DNA from: a virus | Strand: one strand, 5' to 3' | Length of the DNA: 43,419 bases | IMG/VR virus record: IMGVR_UViG_3300030098_002230 | Coordinates: 1-43,419 of that record | Part shown: positions 27,854 through 33,281 of the stretch, in pieces | How the letters are laid out: every line of letters starts with the position of its first letter | Numbering within the stretch: the first letter of the stretch is position 1 | Translations under genes and position numbers: made by a program | Notes under the pieces: generated by a model | Told to the model about the DNA's origin: nothing | The model's input: only the letters and a program-made list of their open reading frames with translations | Databases searched by the model: none

Positions 27854-27978
27854 ACTCTCACTCCACTTGTGGCTTGTATGGGTTCAGCGCACCCTGTCAT
27901 AACCATAAAAATACTCAATAAAATCAGTAGTATAAAGCTACTGAAGATGAATGCAAAGATCTTATCTCTTGGATCCAT
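27850..27978 (-). CDS. 42-residue lipoprotein (spanin-like candidate)
   Basis: MDPRDKIFAFIFSSFILLIL then LSIFMVMTGCAEPIQATSGV: a signal sequence ending in the lipobox MTGC, leaving a mature part of only ~15 residues. Size and lipobox recall Rz1-type outer-membrane spanins, though no embedded Rz is evident. Overlaps both neighbours (ATGA at its end, 17 nt at its start). Confidence 0.55.
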   Translation of the reverse strand: MDPRDKIFAFIFSSFILLILLSIFMVMTGCAEPIQATSGVRV

Positions 27979-28165
27979 ATTCCTCCAATCGTTTCTTCCA
28001 TGCATTGTATCCATCAATCCATTCCTTTCCGGTAATGGGTCTGTCAGGATATTTCTTTTTAGTTCTCTCTTTTCTGTTAGCTAAAGATTGTTTGTAAGAC
28101 TGTTTCAATTCTTCTTGTTCTTTTTGTCCATAAACTTCTTCAGTATACTTTTGGTTTTTTAACAT
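27962..28165 (-). CDS. Small basic helical protein
   Basis: 67 residues from the ATG at 28165 (MLKNQKYTEEVYGQKEQEEL...), chosen because AAAGGAACAG precedes it; the frame is open up to 28216 without a good ribosome site. Charged coiled coil, then KKYPDRPITGKEWIDGYNAWKKRLEEYG. The W-x-x-x-Y-AW-K-R pattern also appears in the 40-residue ORF upstream. Confidence 0.5.
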   Translation of the reverse strand: MLKNQKYTEEVYGQKEQEELKQSYKQSLANRKERTKKKYPDRPITGKEWIDGYNAWKKRLEEYGSKR

Positions 28166-28262
28166 AACCTGTTCCTTTCTCTCTGTTGCTCCATCGTTTA
28201 TTCCATGCATAGACATTCATCCAGGAGCCGCATGATTCCATAAATCGATATGGATAGTCCAT
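28140..28262 (-). CDS. Possible 40-residue protein
   Basis: MDYPYRFMESCGSWMNVYAW NKRWSN and a basic tail. It overlaps the next gene's start by 26 nt and covers an otherwise empty stretch. The SWMNVYAWNKRW block resembles EWIDGYNAWKKRL of the following gene, supporting coding. The Shine-Dalgarno is poor. Confidence 0.4.
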   Translation of the reverse strand: MDYPYRFMESCGSWMNVYAWNKRWSNREKGTGYVKKPKVY

Positions 28263-28281
28263 CGTTTTCTTGTAATAATAT

Positions 28282-28647
28282 TTAATTAAGCTTGCTAAGT
28301 CCGGTAATGTTATCATCATAATGTTTTACTATTTTTTCTAAATCTTTTTTCTTTGTTCTTGCATAAGGCAGCAAAGCTTTTGCTAGTTCGTAAGCGGAGT
28401 GATAAGAACAAGACCAACGCCACTGAGGTTTACGTCCGGGCCTTACTTTTCTAGGACCCCACCAACCACACAACACGGTATCATATAAATATTTAATAGT
28501 GTCTTTGTCGGTCATGGCAACGTCTATTCTAACACGCCAAGTCCAATAAGCTTTTGGTCTATTCTGTTTCTTTTCTAAATATTGTTTGTACATAATAGAT
28601 CCTTCACCATCGATGAGTCCTGCTATGTAAGCCAATTTTTCACTCAC
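28282..28647 (-). CDS. LAGLIDADG homing endonuclease-like protein
   Basis: 121 residues from a GTG at 28647. The single motif YIAGLIDGEGSI (residues 7-18) is the dodecapeptide of LAGLIDADG nucleases; RVRIDVAMTDKDTIKYLYD follows, as in this fold. With one motif it should act as a dimer. It is free-standing, not inside an intron or intein visible here, and its GTG overlaps the stop of a lipoprotein gene. It may spread this accessory segment, or work as a small DNA-binding protein. Confidence 0.75.
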   Translation of the reverse strand: MSEKLAYIAGLIDGEGSIMYKQYLEKKQNRPKAYWTWRVRIDVAMTDKDTIKYLYDTVLCGWWGPRKVRPGRKPQWRWSCSYHSAYELAKALLPYARTKKKDLEKIVKHYDDNITGLSKLN

Positions 28648-28777
28648 TTTTTTCTACCTTTTTACCATTGGTTTGAAAAGTCCATTTGATGATTGACGTC
28701 TTGGGGTCAAACTCAACGTTTTTGCAACCGGTTAAAATAAAAGTCGTAAATAAAATTATCAACGTCTTTTTGTACAT
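28640..28777 (-). CDS. 45-residue lipoprotein
   Basis: MYKKTLIILFTTFILTGCKN then VEFDPKTSIIKWTFQTNGKK: a short lipoprotein signal with lipobox LTGC and a ~28-residue mature domain. GAGGT precedes the ATG at 8 nt. It starts inside the 75-residue zinc-finger gene and overlaps the start of the LAGLIDADG gene. Confidence 0.6.
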   Translation of the reverse strand: MYKKTLIILFTTFILTGCKNVEFDPKTSIIKWTFQTNGKKVEKSE

Positions 28778-28940
28778 ATTCTTTTACCTCTCCCTGGGAT
28801 TTACAGACCCAGCACTGTTTTATATCATCTTTCTTATTAACTGTATCTACCTTAATATACCCATTCCCACCGCAATTATTGCAGGGTTTGGTTACTGGCT
28901 TGGGTTCCTGTATGCCATTTACGTCCCCATCTTTTACCAC
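28713..28940 (-). CDS. DnaJ-type zinc-finger mini-protein
   Basis: 75 residues with CNNCGGNGYI and CWVCKSQGE, that is two CxxC knuckles 19 residues apart, as in half of the DnaJ cysteine-rich domain. No J domain. Such free zinc fingers are common in small phage genes and may modulate host chaperones or bind nucleic acid; this is inference. Confidence 0.65.
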   Translation of the reverse strand: MVKDGDVNGIQEPKPVTKPCNNCGGNGYIKVDTVNKKDDIKQCWVCKSQGEVKEYVQKDVDNFIYDFYFNRLQKR

Positions 28941-29346
28941 TATGATATCCTCCTTTATGTCTTCTACCTATTGTACCACCAACTTTTTGTTTGGTAGCTA
29001 GAATAGCATTTTTCTTTGCCATGCCATTCTCTATTTTTTTCTTTATACTTTCTTTCCACTCTTCTATTTTTTTCTTTCTACTTAGAATTTGAGTTAAAAG
29101 TTTTTTTATAACGTAATTAGAATCTCTCCCTGCTAGATGGCATACGAATCTAAAGTCTCTGCCTCCTCCTTCGATCCAGTTAATAGCACTGAGAGCTTCG
29201 TCGTAATCAGATGTATAAATAGCATCATCAACAGCCTTAGCCAAAACAGCAGTCCATAATAACTCTTCGGGTTCCTTTCTATCTCCAAAGATTTCTATAG
29301 CGTTATTATTTGCCGTTCCTTGACTTCTGAAGTTTGATCTTGCCAT
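28876..29346 (-). CDS. Conserved phage hypothetical protein
   Basis: 156 residues. ELLWTAVLAKAVDDAIYT, EALSAINWIEGGGRDFRFVCHLAGRDSNYVIKK, then a Lys-rich helix and a basic Gly/His-rich tail (GRRHKGGYHSGKRWGRKWH). The AINWIE...DFRFVC-LAGRD block recurs in marine phages without assigned function, to my memory. The basic tail suggests nucleic-acid binding. Overlaps neighbours at both ends. Confidence 0.6.
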   Translation of the reverse strand: MARSNFRSQGTANNNAIEIFGDRKEPEELLWTAVLAKAVDDAIYTSDYDEALSAINWIEGGGRDFRFVCHLAGRDSNYVIKKLLTQILSRKKKIEEWKESIKKKIENGMAKKNAILATKQKVGGTIGRRHKGGYHSGKRWGRKWHTGTQASNQTLQ

Positions 29347-29500
29347 TTAATTTTTCTGCTTTCTCGTTTGTTAACGTTTCAACTGTTTTAGAAATTGACA
29401 AAGTAGTATTGCCTGGCAATAAAACTTTGGACAATTTTTTCAAAGTGTTGTATGTTTCGTGCGTTAACGACACGTTTCTGTATTTACTAATATCTGTCAT
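29306..29500 (-). CDS. Ribbon-helix-helix-like regulator
   Basis: 64 residues from the ATG at 29500 (MTDISKYRNVSLTHETYNTL); the frame is open further upstream but a -10 box lies 7 nt before this ATG. YRNVSLTHETYNTLKKLSK is a strand followed by helix 1, and SISKTVETLTNEKAEKL is helix 2, the layout of Arc/CopG repressors. The phage has several operator-like palindromes and this is the clearest small repressor candidate in the window. Confidence 0.6.
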   Translation of the reverse strand: MTDISKYRNVSLTHETYNTLKKLSKVLLPGNTTLSISKTVETLTNEKAEKLNGKIKLQKSRNGK

Positions 29501-29507
29501 AACCACT

Positions 29508-29535
29508 AACATATAGGATTTTATATAAATGTCAA
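29508..29535 (-). promoter_or_regulatory. Promoter of the RHH-like gene
   Basis: Minus strand TTGACA (29535-29530), 16-nt spacer, TATGTT (29513-29508), then 7 nt to the ATG at 29500. It overlaps the start of the plus-strand gene at 29529, so the two genes are divergent with interleaved control. Confidence 0.5.
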
Positions 29536-29747
29536 CGCAATTTTTATTAATATTACAGGTGTGCTCATTTTTAACTGGAGAATGTAAACCTGCGGTACAA
29601 ATGCCACAGTTATACAACTCCTGGTATGAATGTGCTAAAGCAGGCCATGTGCATGGACTCGAACTTCTTCAAAGAGAAGGGGAGTTTAATATAAATACTT
29701 ATAAACTAGCTACCAAATATGGTTGCTACGAAACTAACAGCTTGTAA
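29529..29747 (+). CDS. Small exported two-cysteine protein
   Basis: 72 residues. MSTQFLLILQVCSFLTGECK is a short hydrophobic leader, followed by SWYECAKAGHVHGLELLQ and a C-terminal YGCYETNSL. It shares with three minus-strand neighbours a hydrophobic start, a mid cysteine near W/K residues and a Cys near the C-terminus. TAGGA lies 10 nt before the ATG. It stands alone on the plus strand and is followed by a hairpin. Confidence 0.5.
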   Translation: MSTQFLLILQVCSFLTGECKPAVQMPQLYNSWYECAKAGHVHGLELLQREGEFNINTYKLATKYGCYETNSL

Positions 29748-29789
29748 TTGTGGCAAAAATGTGGTATAGGAAATTCTTCTCACCTTTAT

Positions 29790-29820
29790 ACCTATCTCCG
29801 ATTCCCTCGTAGAGATAGGT
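29790..29820 (+). terminator. Hairpin after the plus-strand two-cysteine gene
   Basis: Perfect 9-bp arms ACCTATCTC (29790-29798) and GAGATAGGT (29812-29820), 13-nt loop, followed by TTGTTT. It lies 43 nt beyond the stop of the plus-strand gene and probably ends its transcript. Confidence 0.55.
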
Positions 29821-29835
29821 TTGTTTCCATGCACC

Positions 29836-29864
29836 CATATAAAGTTAACCTAGGTCTTTATATG
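29836..29864. other. Second stem-loop with nested palindrome
   Basis: CATATAAAG (29836-29844) and CTTTATATG (29856-29864) are perfect 9-bp arms; the 11-nt loop contains the palindrome ACCTAGGT (29848-29855). The stretch 29748-29928 carries no ORF. With the adjacent hairpin it forms a structured non-coding segment between convergent genes; a bidirectional terminator or small RNA is possible. Confidence 0.5.
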
Positions 29865-29928
29865 AGTGGCGTAGGTTTCAGGAGCAGTGACAGCGCGTTA
29901 GCTATGTGGATTCCCTTCCCACGTCTTT

Positions 29929-30057
29929 TCAAAATATTATAGCGCCAATTATAAAACCGGCAATAAATCCTGCTGAAGTTAAAACAATTTCTGTTCTATA
30001 CAATAAATGCCATAGATCAAACTTGTCTTTTAACCTTCGCAAATGTGTCCTATCCAT
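29929..30057 (-). CDS. 42-residue tail-anchored membrane protein
   Basis: MDRTHLRRLKDKFDLWHLLY, then RTEIVLTSAGFIAGFIIGAI and IF: a basic N-terminal helix and a C-terminal membrane segment with small-residue (G/A) spacing. It overlaps the end of the upstream exported-protein gene by 28 nt. It would face the cytoplasm; function unknown. Confidence 0.5.
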   Translation of the reverse strand: MDRTHLRRLKDKFDLWHLLYRTEIVLTSAGFIAGFIIGAIIF

Positions 30058-30239
30058 AAATTACCTTCCTTTGTATACCAACCTTGATCTTTATGATCCG
30101 TGTTCCGTGAGTCATGATACGTGGCATTTGCATCACGCCACTCGATCATCTGTTCTTCACACGTTAGATTCTTTTTTATCGGGTACTTTATCTGTTCCAG
30201 TCCGCTTGTGGTCAGGAGCAGTATTATTAAATATTTCAT
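30030..30239 (-). CDS. Small exported two-cysteine protein
   Basis: 69 residues: MKYLIILLLTTSGLEQIKYP (leader), NLTCEEQMIEWRD, and a C-terminal GHICEG. GAGGTGG precedes the ATG. Codons for residues ~40-48 (YHDSRNTDH) are four RTCCRTG heptad DNA repeats (30096-30123). Same layout as the other small two-cysteine proteins here; periplasmic location likely. Confidence 0.55.
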   Translation of the reverse strand: MKYLIILLLTTSGLEQIKYPIKKNLTCEEQMIEWRDANATYHDSRNTDHKDQGWYTKEGNLWIGHICEG

Positions 30240-30315
30240 TCCACCTCTTTTTATATAAGTCAGTAGAAGGACGAGATCGTCCGTCCCACTTTCTACCTTT
30301 CTCTTTTTTCTTCAT
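30157..30315 (-). CDS. 52-residue basic protein (GRKWDGRSR type)
   Basis: MKKKEKGRKWDGRSRPSTDL then YKKRWNEIF and a charged tail. The KGRKWDGRSRP-T-LYKK-WNEIF block is one I recall from several marine phages, always as a small unassigned protein. It shares 83 nt with the exported-protein gene in another frame, an unusually long overlap. Confidence 0.55.
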   Translation of the reverse strand: MKKKEKGRKWDGRSRPSTDLYKKRWNEIFNNTAPDHKRTGTDKVPDKKESNV

Positions 30316-30497
30316 ACGATTTTATACGTACCATTAAAAACAAGTTTAGTACAGTCATTAGACTTCTTGTTTTCATACTCTACTCTAAATGTTTTTTTAG
30401 GATCTAGTTTCTTAATCAACTTATGTAAGCTCATGGCTTCCATCGTTTCTTCTTTATCTGTTCCTTCTTCTACTACTTTATATTTAAATTTTGCCAT
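30312..30497 (-). CDS. Small hypothetical protein
   Basis: 61 residues from the ATG at 30497, preceded by AAGGAGG at an ideal distance. MAKFKYKVVEEGTDKEETME, helix MSLHKLIKKLDP, then strands KTFRVEYENKKS and KLVFNGTYKIV: a small beta-alpha-beta-beta domain. No family recognised. Confidence 0.55.
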   Translation of the reverse strand: MAKFKYKVVEEGTDKEETMEAMSLHKLIKKLDPKKTFRVEYENKKSNDCTKLVFNGTYKIV

Positions 30498-30657
30498 CAA
30501 TTTTCCTCCTTATATATTGTTCATGAAGTCTGGCTTTAACTTCAGGACGTTTATTGTATTCTTTGTTGTATTGGTGATCCCACCATTGTCCTTTTCTGCT
30601 CTTTCTCCATTTGAGTCGAGCTCTTCTTTTGCTTTCACAATCTGCGTAAATAGCCAT
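30484..30657 (-). CDS. 57-residue Arg/Lys/Trp-rich protein
   Basis: MAIYADCESKRRARLKWRKS then RKGQWWDHQYNKEYNKRPEV and a basic end. The RRARLKWRKSRKGQWWDHQYN block suggests a small nucleic-acid-binding fold. It overlaps the next gene by 14 nt and supplies its Shine-Dalgarno in its last codons. Function unknown. Confidence 0.6.
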   Translation of the reverse strand: MAIYADCESKRRARLKWRKSRKGQWWDHQYNKEYNKRPEVKARLHEQYIRRKIDGKI

Positions 30658-30770
30658 ATCTTTCTACTTGTGAGGAGTAAAACCCTTTATACATTTAACG
30701 GATTGTCAAACTCCTTAAGGAATACATAGGATATTATAAGAAATATGTCAAGGTACCAATAGAAATATAA

Positions 30771-31007
30771 TTAGTAACCAGAACATCTATAACCTACTAT
30801 ATCTAGTGTTTCTCCATTAGTTCCATAACCATTATACACGTAATAGTTGCGTTTGCTAAGGGGTCTTTGTTTCTTGGGTAGGGTCTTAACATTCCAATGA
30901 TACCAGGTTGCACAACTACTTTTACTTACTACTTCAAACCAAGGGGTTGTTTTAACTTCGCCGGTAAAGGTTAAATATAACAGAGAGATCATCACAATCT
31001 TTTCCAT
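30771..31007 (-). CDS. Small exported two-cysteine protein
   Basis: 78 residues: MEKIVMISLLYLTFTGEVKT (leader), SKSSCATWYHWNVK, a Tyr-rich middle (RNYYVYNGYG) and DIVGYRCSGY at the end. AGAAAGG precedes the ATG. Same signal, mid-Cys, terminal-Cys plan as its neighbours. A disulfide between the two cysteines in the periplasm is likely. Confidence 0.55.
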   Translation of the reverse strand: MEKIVMISLLYLTFTGEVKTTPWFEVVSKSSCATWYHWNVKTLPKKQRPLSKRNYYVYNGYGTNGETLDIVGYRCSGY

Positions 31008-31024
31008 TTTAAAACCTTTCTAAA

Positions 31025-31159
31025 TTAACGTTTGCCTTGGCCTACGCTAGGCTTATAATTTCTTTTCTCTGCTTTATTCATACGTTTCTTATGTCTTCCT
31101 ATCTTAGGTTTTGTTCGTTTTACGTATGTGTTGACACCGAACTTGTACTTCTTAGCCAT
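31025..31159 (-). CDS. 44-residue basic protein
   Basis: MAKKYKFGVNTYVKRTKPKI then GRHKKRMNKAEKRNYKPSVG. The KRTKPKIGRHKK-MNK-EKR block looks like a ribosomal-protein or DNA-binding tail and I recall it from other marine phages. It starts within the end of the zinc-ribbon gene (8-nt overlap). Function unknown. Confidence 0.6.
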   Translation of the reverse strand: MAKKYKFGVNTYVKRTKPKIGRHKKRMNKAEKRNYKPSVGQGKR

Positions 31160-31394
31160 CGTAATCTCTTATTACATCGAGTTTAGGTAGTTTCCCACCT
31201 TGAGCAACTGATGGAATATAGCTGATTACTCCGTTTACTTTCTGTTCAAGTTCTTTTCCGCAGCTTGTGCATTTGTAAATGTTTTCTTCCACACCTACAA
31301 AAATAGATAAATGATGACACATAGGGCAAACACCATTCACAAGTTCTGTGTGTAAATGAAATGCTCTTCCAAAAGGTCCGCCGCCGTATGTCAT
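31152..31394 (-). CDS. Small zinc-ribbon protein
   Basis: 80 residues. VCPMCHHLSIF and YKCTSCGKELEQ give a CxxC-x(17)-CxxC zinc ribbon in the middle. Short alpha/beta ends, no other domain. Zinc ribbons of this kind bind nucleic acids or RNA polymerase; a transcription modifier is possible. ATG overlaps the upstream stop (TAATG). Confidence 0.65.
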   Translation of the reverse strand: MTYGGGPFGRAFHLHTELVNGVCPMCHHLSIFVGVEENIYKCTSCGKELEQKVNGVISYIPSVAQGGKLPKLDVIRDYDG

Positions 31395-31549
31395 TAGTAA
31401 TCCGTAAAGTTAATTAGTGTTTTTCTATTATATTTCTTTTTATCTTTTACTACACGTTGATGGAAACGTCTATCCCTTAATTGTTGAGCAAATTGATTTA
31501 AACGTTTAAGATTATTCAAGAATGATTTTTCTGATACTTTTTTGGCCAA
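31394..31549 (-). CDS. 51-residue basic protein with TTG start
   Basis: Begins at a TTG with GGAGAT 6 nt upstream: MAKKVSEKSFLNNLKRLNQF AQQLRDRRFHQRVVKDKKKY. It overlaps the end of the two-cysteine gene by 38 nt and the start of the zinc-ribbon gene by one nucleotide. Basic amphipathic helices suggest nucleic-acid binding. Confidence 0.55.
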   Translation of the reverse strand: MAKKVSEKSFLNNLKRLNQFAQQLRDRRFHQRVVKDKKKYNRKTLINFTDY

Positions 31550-31721
31550 GGTATATCTCCGTTTCAGCTTTAGATTTTATACACTTATAACTCACGCTTG
31601 GATTGTAGTCTCTTTCAGCAACCCTTTTACCACGTAAGCACGTAGCCATATTCTCTTGTATACGGTGTTCTTTGATTTCCCCGTTAATAAACATTAAAAG
31701 TGCAACCACAGTTTCTATCAT
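31512..31721 (-). CDS. Small exported two-cysteine protein
   Basis: 69 residues: MIETVVALLMFINGEIKEHR (leader), ENMATCLRGKRVAERDYNPS and VSYKCIKSKAE. The ATGxxxC-K and Y-x-C pattern is the same as in the other small exported proteins of this cluster and in many phage genomes as an unnamed family. It overlaps the upstream membrane protein gene by 4 nt. Confidence 0.55.
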   Translation of the reverse strand: MIETVVALLMFINGEIKEHRIQENMATCLRGKRVAERDYNPSVSYKCIKSKAETEIYLGQKSIRKIILE

Positions 31722-32140
31722 TTATATGCTCCATTTCCATTAGCAAAAGTTCTTTGCCTATCTTTAAGTTTTTCAATATCAATTAAAACTTTGTTCATTT
31801 GTTTCTGTAAAAATTCTATATTAACTTTATTGTGCATACCATCTTCAATAGCTTTATTTAAACGATCAACAGATTTATAAAGATCCTCCACTAACATGTA
31901 GAGCTCTGCCTCTCCAGATGATTTACCTAATTGTCCACGAGGGTATTTAATTCTAAATTCAGAGTTAGCTTCTAAATCTTTTCCCATTAATTCTAATTGT
32001 GTTGAATGCTGGTTAAGCTTCTCATTAATACCAAAGTAAGCCCAGGTTCCGATCGCAACCATCATAATTAAAGAGGCAACCGTCTTCATAGGCATTTGTA
32101 CTGCCGCTTCTTCAGATATCTTTAAAGGTTTATTTGACAT
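31718..32140 (-). CDS. One-TM coiled-coil protein
   Basis: 140 residues: a short cytoplasmic N-terminus, TM segment VASLIMMVAIGTWAYFGI (~21-38), then a mostly helical exterior (KLNQHSTQLELMGKDLEAN, LYKSVDRLNKAIEDG, IDIEKLKDRQR) broken by FRIKYPRGQLG. This N-in, coiled-coil-out plan is that of inner-membrane spanins or holin-accessory proteins, and three tiny lipoproteins are encoded nearby. Confidence 0.5.
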   Translation of the reverse strand: MSNKPLKISEEAAVQMPMKTVASLIMMVAIGTWAYFGINEKLNQHSTQLELMGKDLEANSEFRIKYPRGQLGKSSGEAELYMLVEDLYKSVDRLNKAIEDGMHNKVNIEFLQKQMNKVLIDIEKLKDRQRTFANGNGAYK

Positions 32141-32663
32141 TTTTTAATCTTGGGTCATTCATTATTACCACATCTGGATTATCTTTCAAATACTGCTTTT
32201 TAAGTACAGTCCAGTAACTCACTTTGGGATCAAAATCCCTATCTCCATTGAAGTGAGAAGCAGACATAACTCCTACTTTCATACACATATTGATTAATTC
32301 AGCAAATTCTGCAGGCGGAGGACTGATTCTAGGTACTCTTTTACACTCTTTAATAACCTCTAATTGAGTCTTAATCTTCATTTGTTTTTCTTGTTCTTCT
32401 ACAAATTCATCTGTGCATGCCGAACCCAAATATTTTCTGTATGTAAACCTTAACATTCTATCATCATCAGTTCCTTCATAATTATTACTAGAACTATAAT
32501 GATTATAGTTATATTGATCATCTCTTTGTTCAACGGAAACTGAAAATTCTCCTTGAGCACATGTGTTTGTGCCATTGTTTAGATATTCGTTTCGGGCTTG
32601 CGCTGTTGTTGAGAACAAAGCAAATAAAGCACTAACGATTAAGATCTTTAATATCGTATTCAT
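32130..32663 (-). CDS. Secreted/periplasmic protein
   Basis: 177 residues with a clear signal peptide (ILKILIVSALFALFSTTAQA, cleavage after AQA-R near residue 23). The mature part has four cysteines (C36, C82 region, C110, C131 region), a Tyr/Asn-rich patch and a proline-rich RISPPPAEF. Related proteins occur beside TM coiled-coil genes in marine phages. Periplasmic role in lysis or exclusion is inferred. Confidence 0.55.
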   Translation of the reverse strand: MNTILKILIVSALFALFSTTAQARNEYLNNGTNTCAQGEFSVSVEQRDDQYNYNHYSSSNNYEGTDDDRMLRFTYRKYLGSACTDEFVEEQEKQMKIKTQLEVIKECKRVPRISPPPAEFAELINMCMKVGVMSASHFNGDRDFDPKVSYWTVLKKQYLKDNPDVVIMNDPRLKNVK

Positions 32664-32949
32664 GTTCTCTTACCTGATCTGCTAGTTGTCTATATAAATT
32701 TTCTGCCATTTCCCATGTTGCCTCTGCTGCTGAAAGTCTTGTTTGTATTCCTGTTACTTTTTCTTTAAGATTTTTAATATCTCTATTTATTTCTGTAAGT
32801 GCGGTCTTATTTTCTTCAATTGTATCTGTTAGATTTAATACATATCTGATAGACGTAAATGTTCCGGCTAAGATAGCTGCTATAACAGGAACAATTACAA
32901 TATTTTTTTTAAGCCATTCAAATTTACTTTGTTTAACTTTTTTAGCCAT
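32632..32949 (-). CDS. One-TM coiled-coil protein (XhlA-like)
   Basis: 105 residues: basic N-terminus (KKVKQSKFEWLKKN), TM IVIVPVIAAILAGTFTSI, then coiled coil (NKTALTEINRDIKNLKEKVT, ALSAAEATWEMAENLYRQL type). Resembles phage holin-accessory or i-spanin-like proteins. It lies directly after a 25-residue lipoprotein, reminiscent of spanin pairs. Confidence 0.5.
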   Translation of the reverse strand: MAKKVKQSKFEWLKKNIVIVPVIAAILAGTFTSIRYVLNLTDTIEENKTALTEINRDIKNLKEKVTGIQTRLSAAEATWEMAENLYRQLADQVREHEYDIKDLNR

Positions 32950-33019
32950 TGAACCCTACACATCCTGTAATTCCAGCAAAAATAATAACTAAACACAATA
33001 CGACTATTAACCAGTTCAT
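32942..33019 (-). CDS. 25-residue lipoprotein
   Basis: MNWLIVVLCLVIIFAGITGC then VGFNG: almost only a lipoprotein signal with lipobox ITGC. AGGA at 8 nt upstream supports the ATG at 33019; the frame is open further upstream, but that part is covered by the Cys-rich gene ending 5 nt before. One of three micro-lipoproteins in the accessory region. Confidence 0.5.
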   Translation of the reverse strand: MNWLIVVLCLVIIFAGITGCVGFNG

Positions 33020-33023
33020 AATT

Positions 33024-33194
33024 TTAATCCTGATCCTCGCTTGTTGTTCCCTGATTTGTGCTCGTCTCATCAACTCCTTCAGAGTTTTGAATCCTATCAT
33101 TTTCGCACTCGCAATCTTCACACTTACAGCCATCGTGATCGGCTTCCATGCAATGACATAAATGTCCGCATTCCTTGCAGGTTTTTTCCGTCAT
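33024..33194 (-). CDS. Metallothionein-like Cys-rich protein
   Basis: 56 residues: MTEKTCKECGHLCHC, then HDGCKCEDCECEND. Eight cysteines and several His lie within residues 6-30 as CxxC, CxC, CxCxxCxC. This density fits a metal-binding mini-protein (zinc or copper). The C-terminal half is acidic and disordered. It is encoded between a 25-residue basic peptide and a 25-residue lipoprotein. Confidence 0.6.
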   Translation of the reverse strand: MTEKTCKECGHLCHCMEADHDGCKCEDCECENDRIQNSEGVDETSTNQGTTSEDQD

Positions 33195-33203
33195 AAACTA
33201 ACC

Positions 33204-33281
33204 TTACTTATTAAATTTACTATATTGTGCTACGATCCAATTAGAAATTTTTCTAAAGAATCTTTTAATTTTTATCATCAT
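33204..33281 (-). CDS. 25-residue basic amphipathic peptide
   Basis: MMIKIKRFFRKISNWIVAQY then SKFNK: a strongly amphipathic basic helix. GAGGAT precedes the ATG at about 8 nt. It overlaps the end of the 218-residue gene by 17 nt. Membrane-active or regulatory peptide possible; no family recognised. Confidence 0.45.
   Translation of the reverse strand: MMIKIKRFFRKISNWIVAQYSKFNK

Noticed and set aside
29306-29617. 103-codon version of the RHH-like gene
   Set aside because: The extra N-terminus crosses the promoter and the divergent gene; the ATG at 29500 fits the -10 position and the RHH fold.
29748-30337. Plus-strand ORFs of 64 and 143 codons
   Set aside because: They run through hairpins and opposite to well-supported minus-strand genes, with no ribosome sites.
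30700-30751. Two TTGACA boxes and TATAAT/TATAAA elements upstream of the 57-residue gene
   Set aside because: Spacings between boxes are 7 or 12 nt, or give a poor -10 at 17 nt, so no convincing promoter can be assigned.
32942-33133. 63-codon minus-strand ORF starting MAVSVKIAS
   Set aside because: Its first half lies under the Cys-rich gene in another frame; only the last 25 codons with their own AGGA and lipobox look real.
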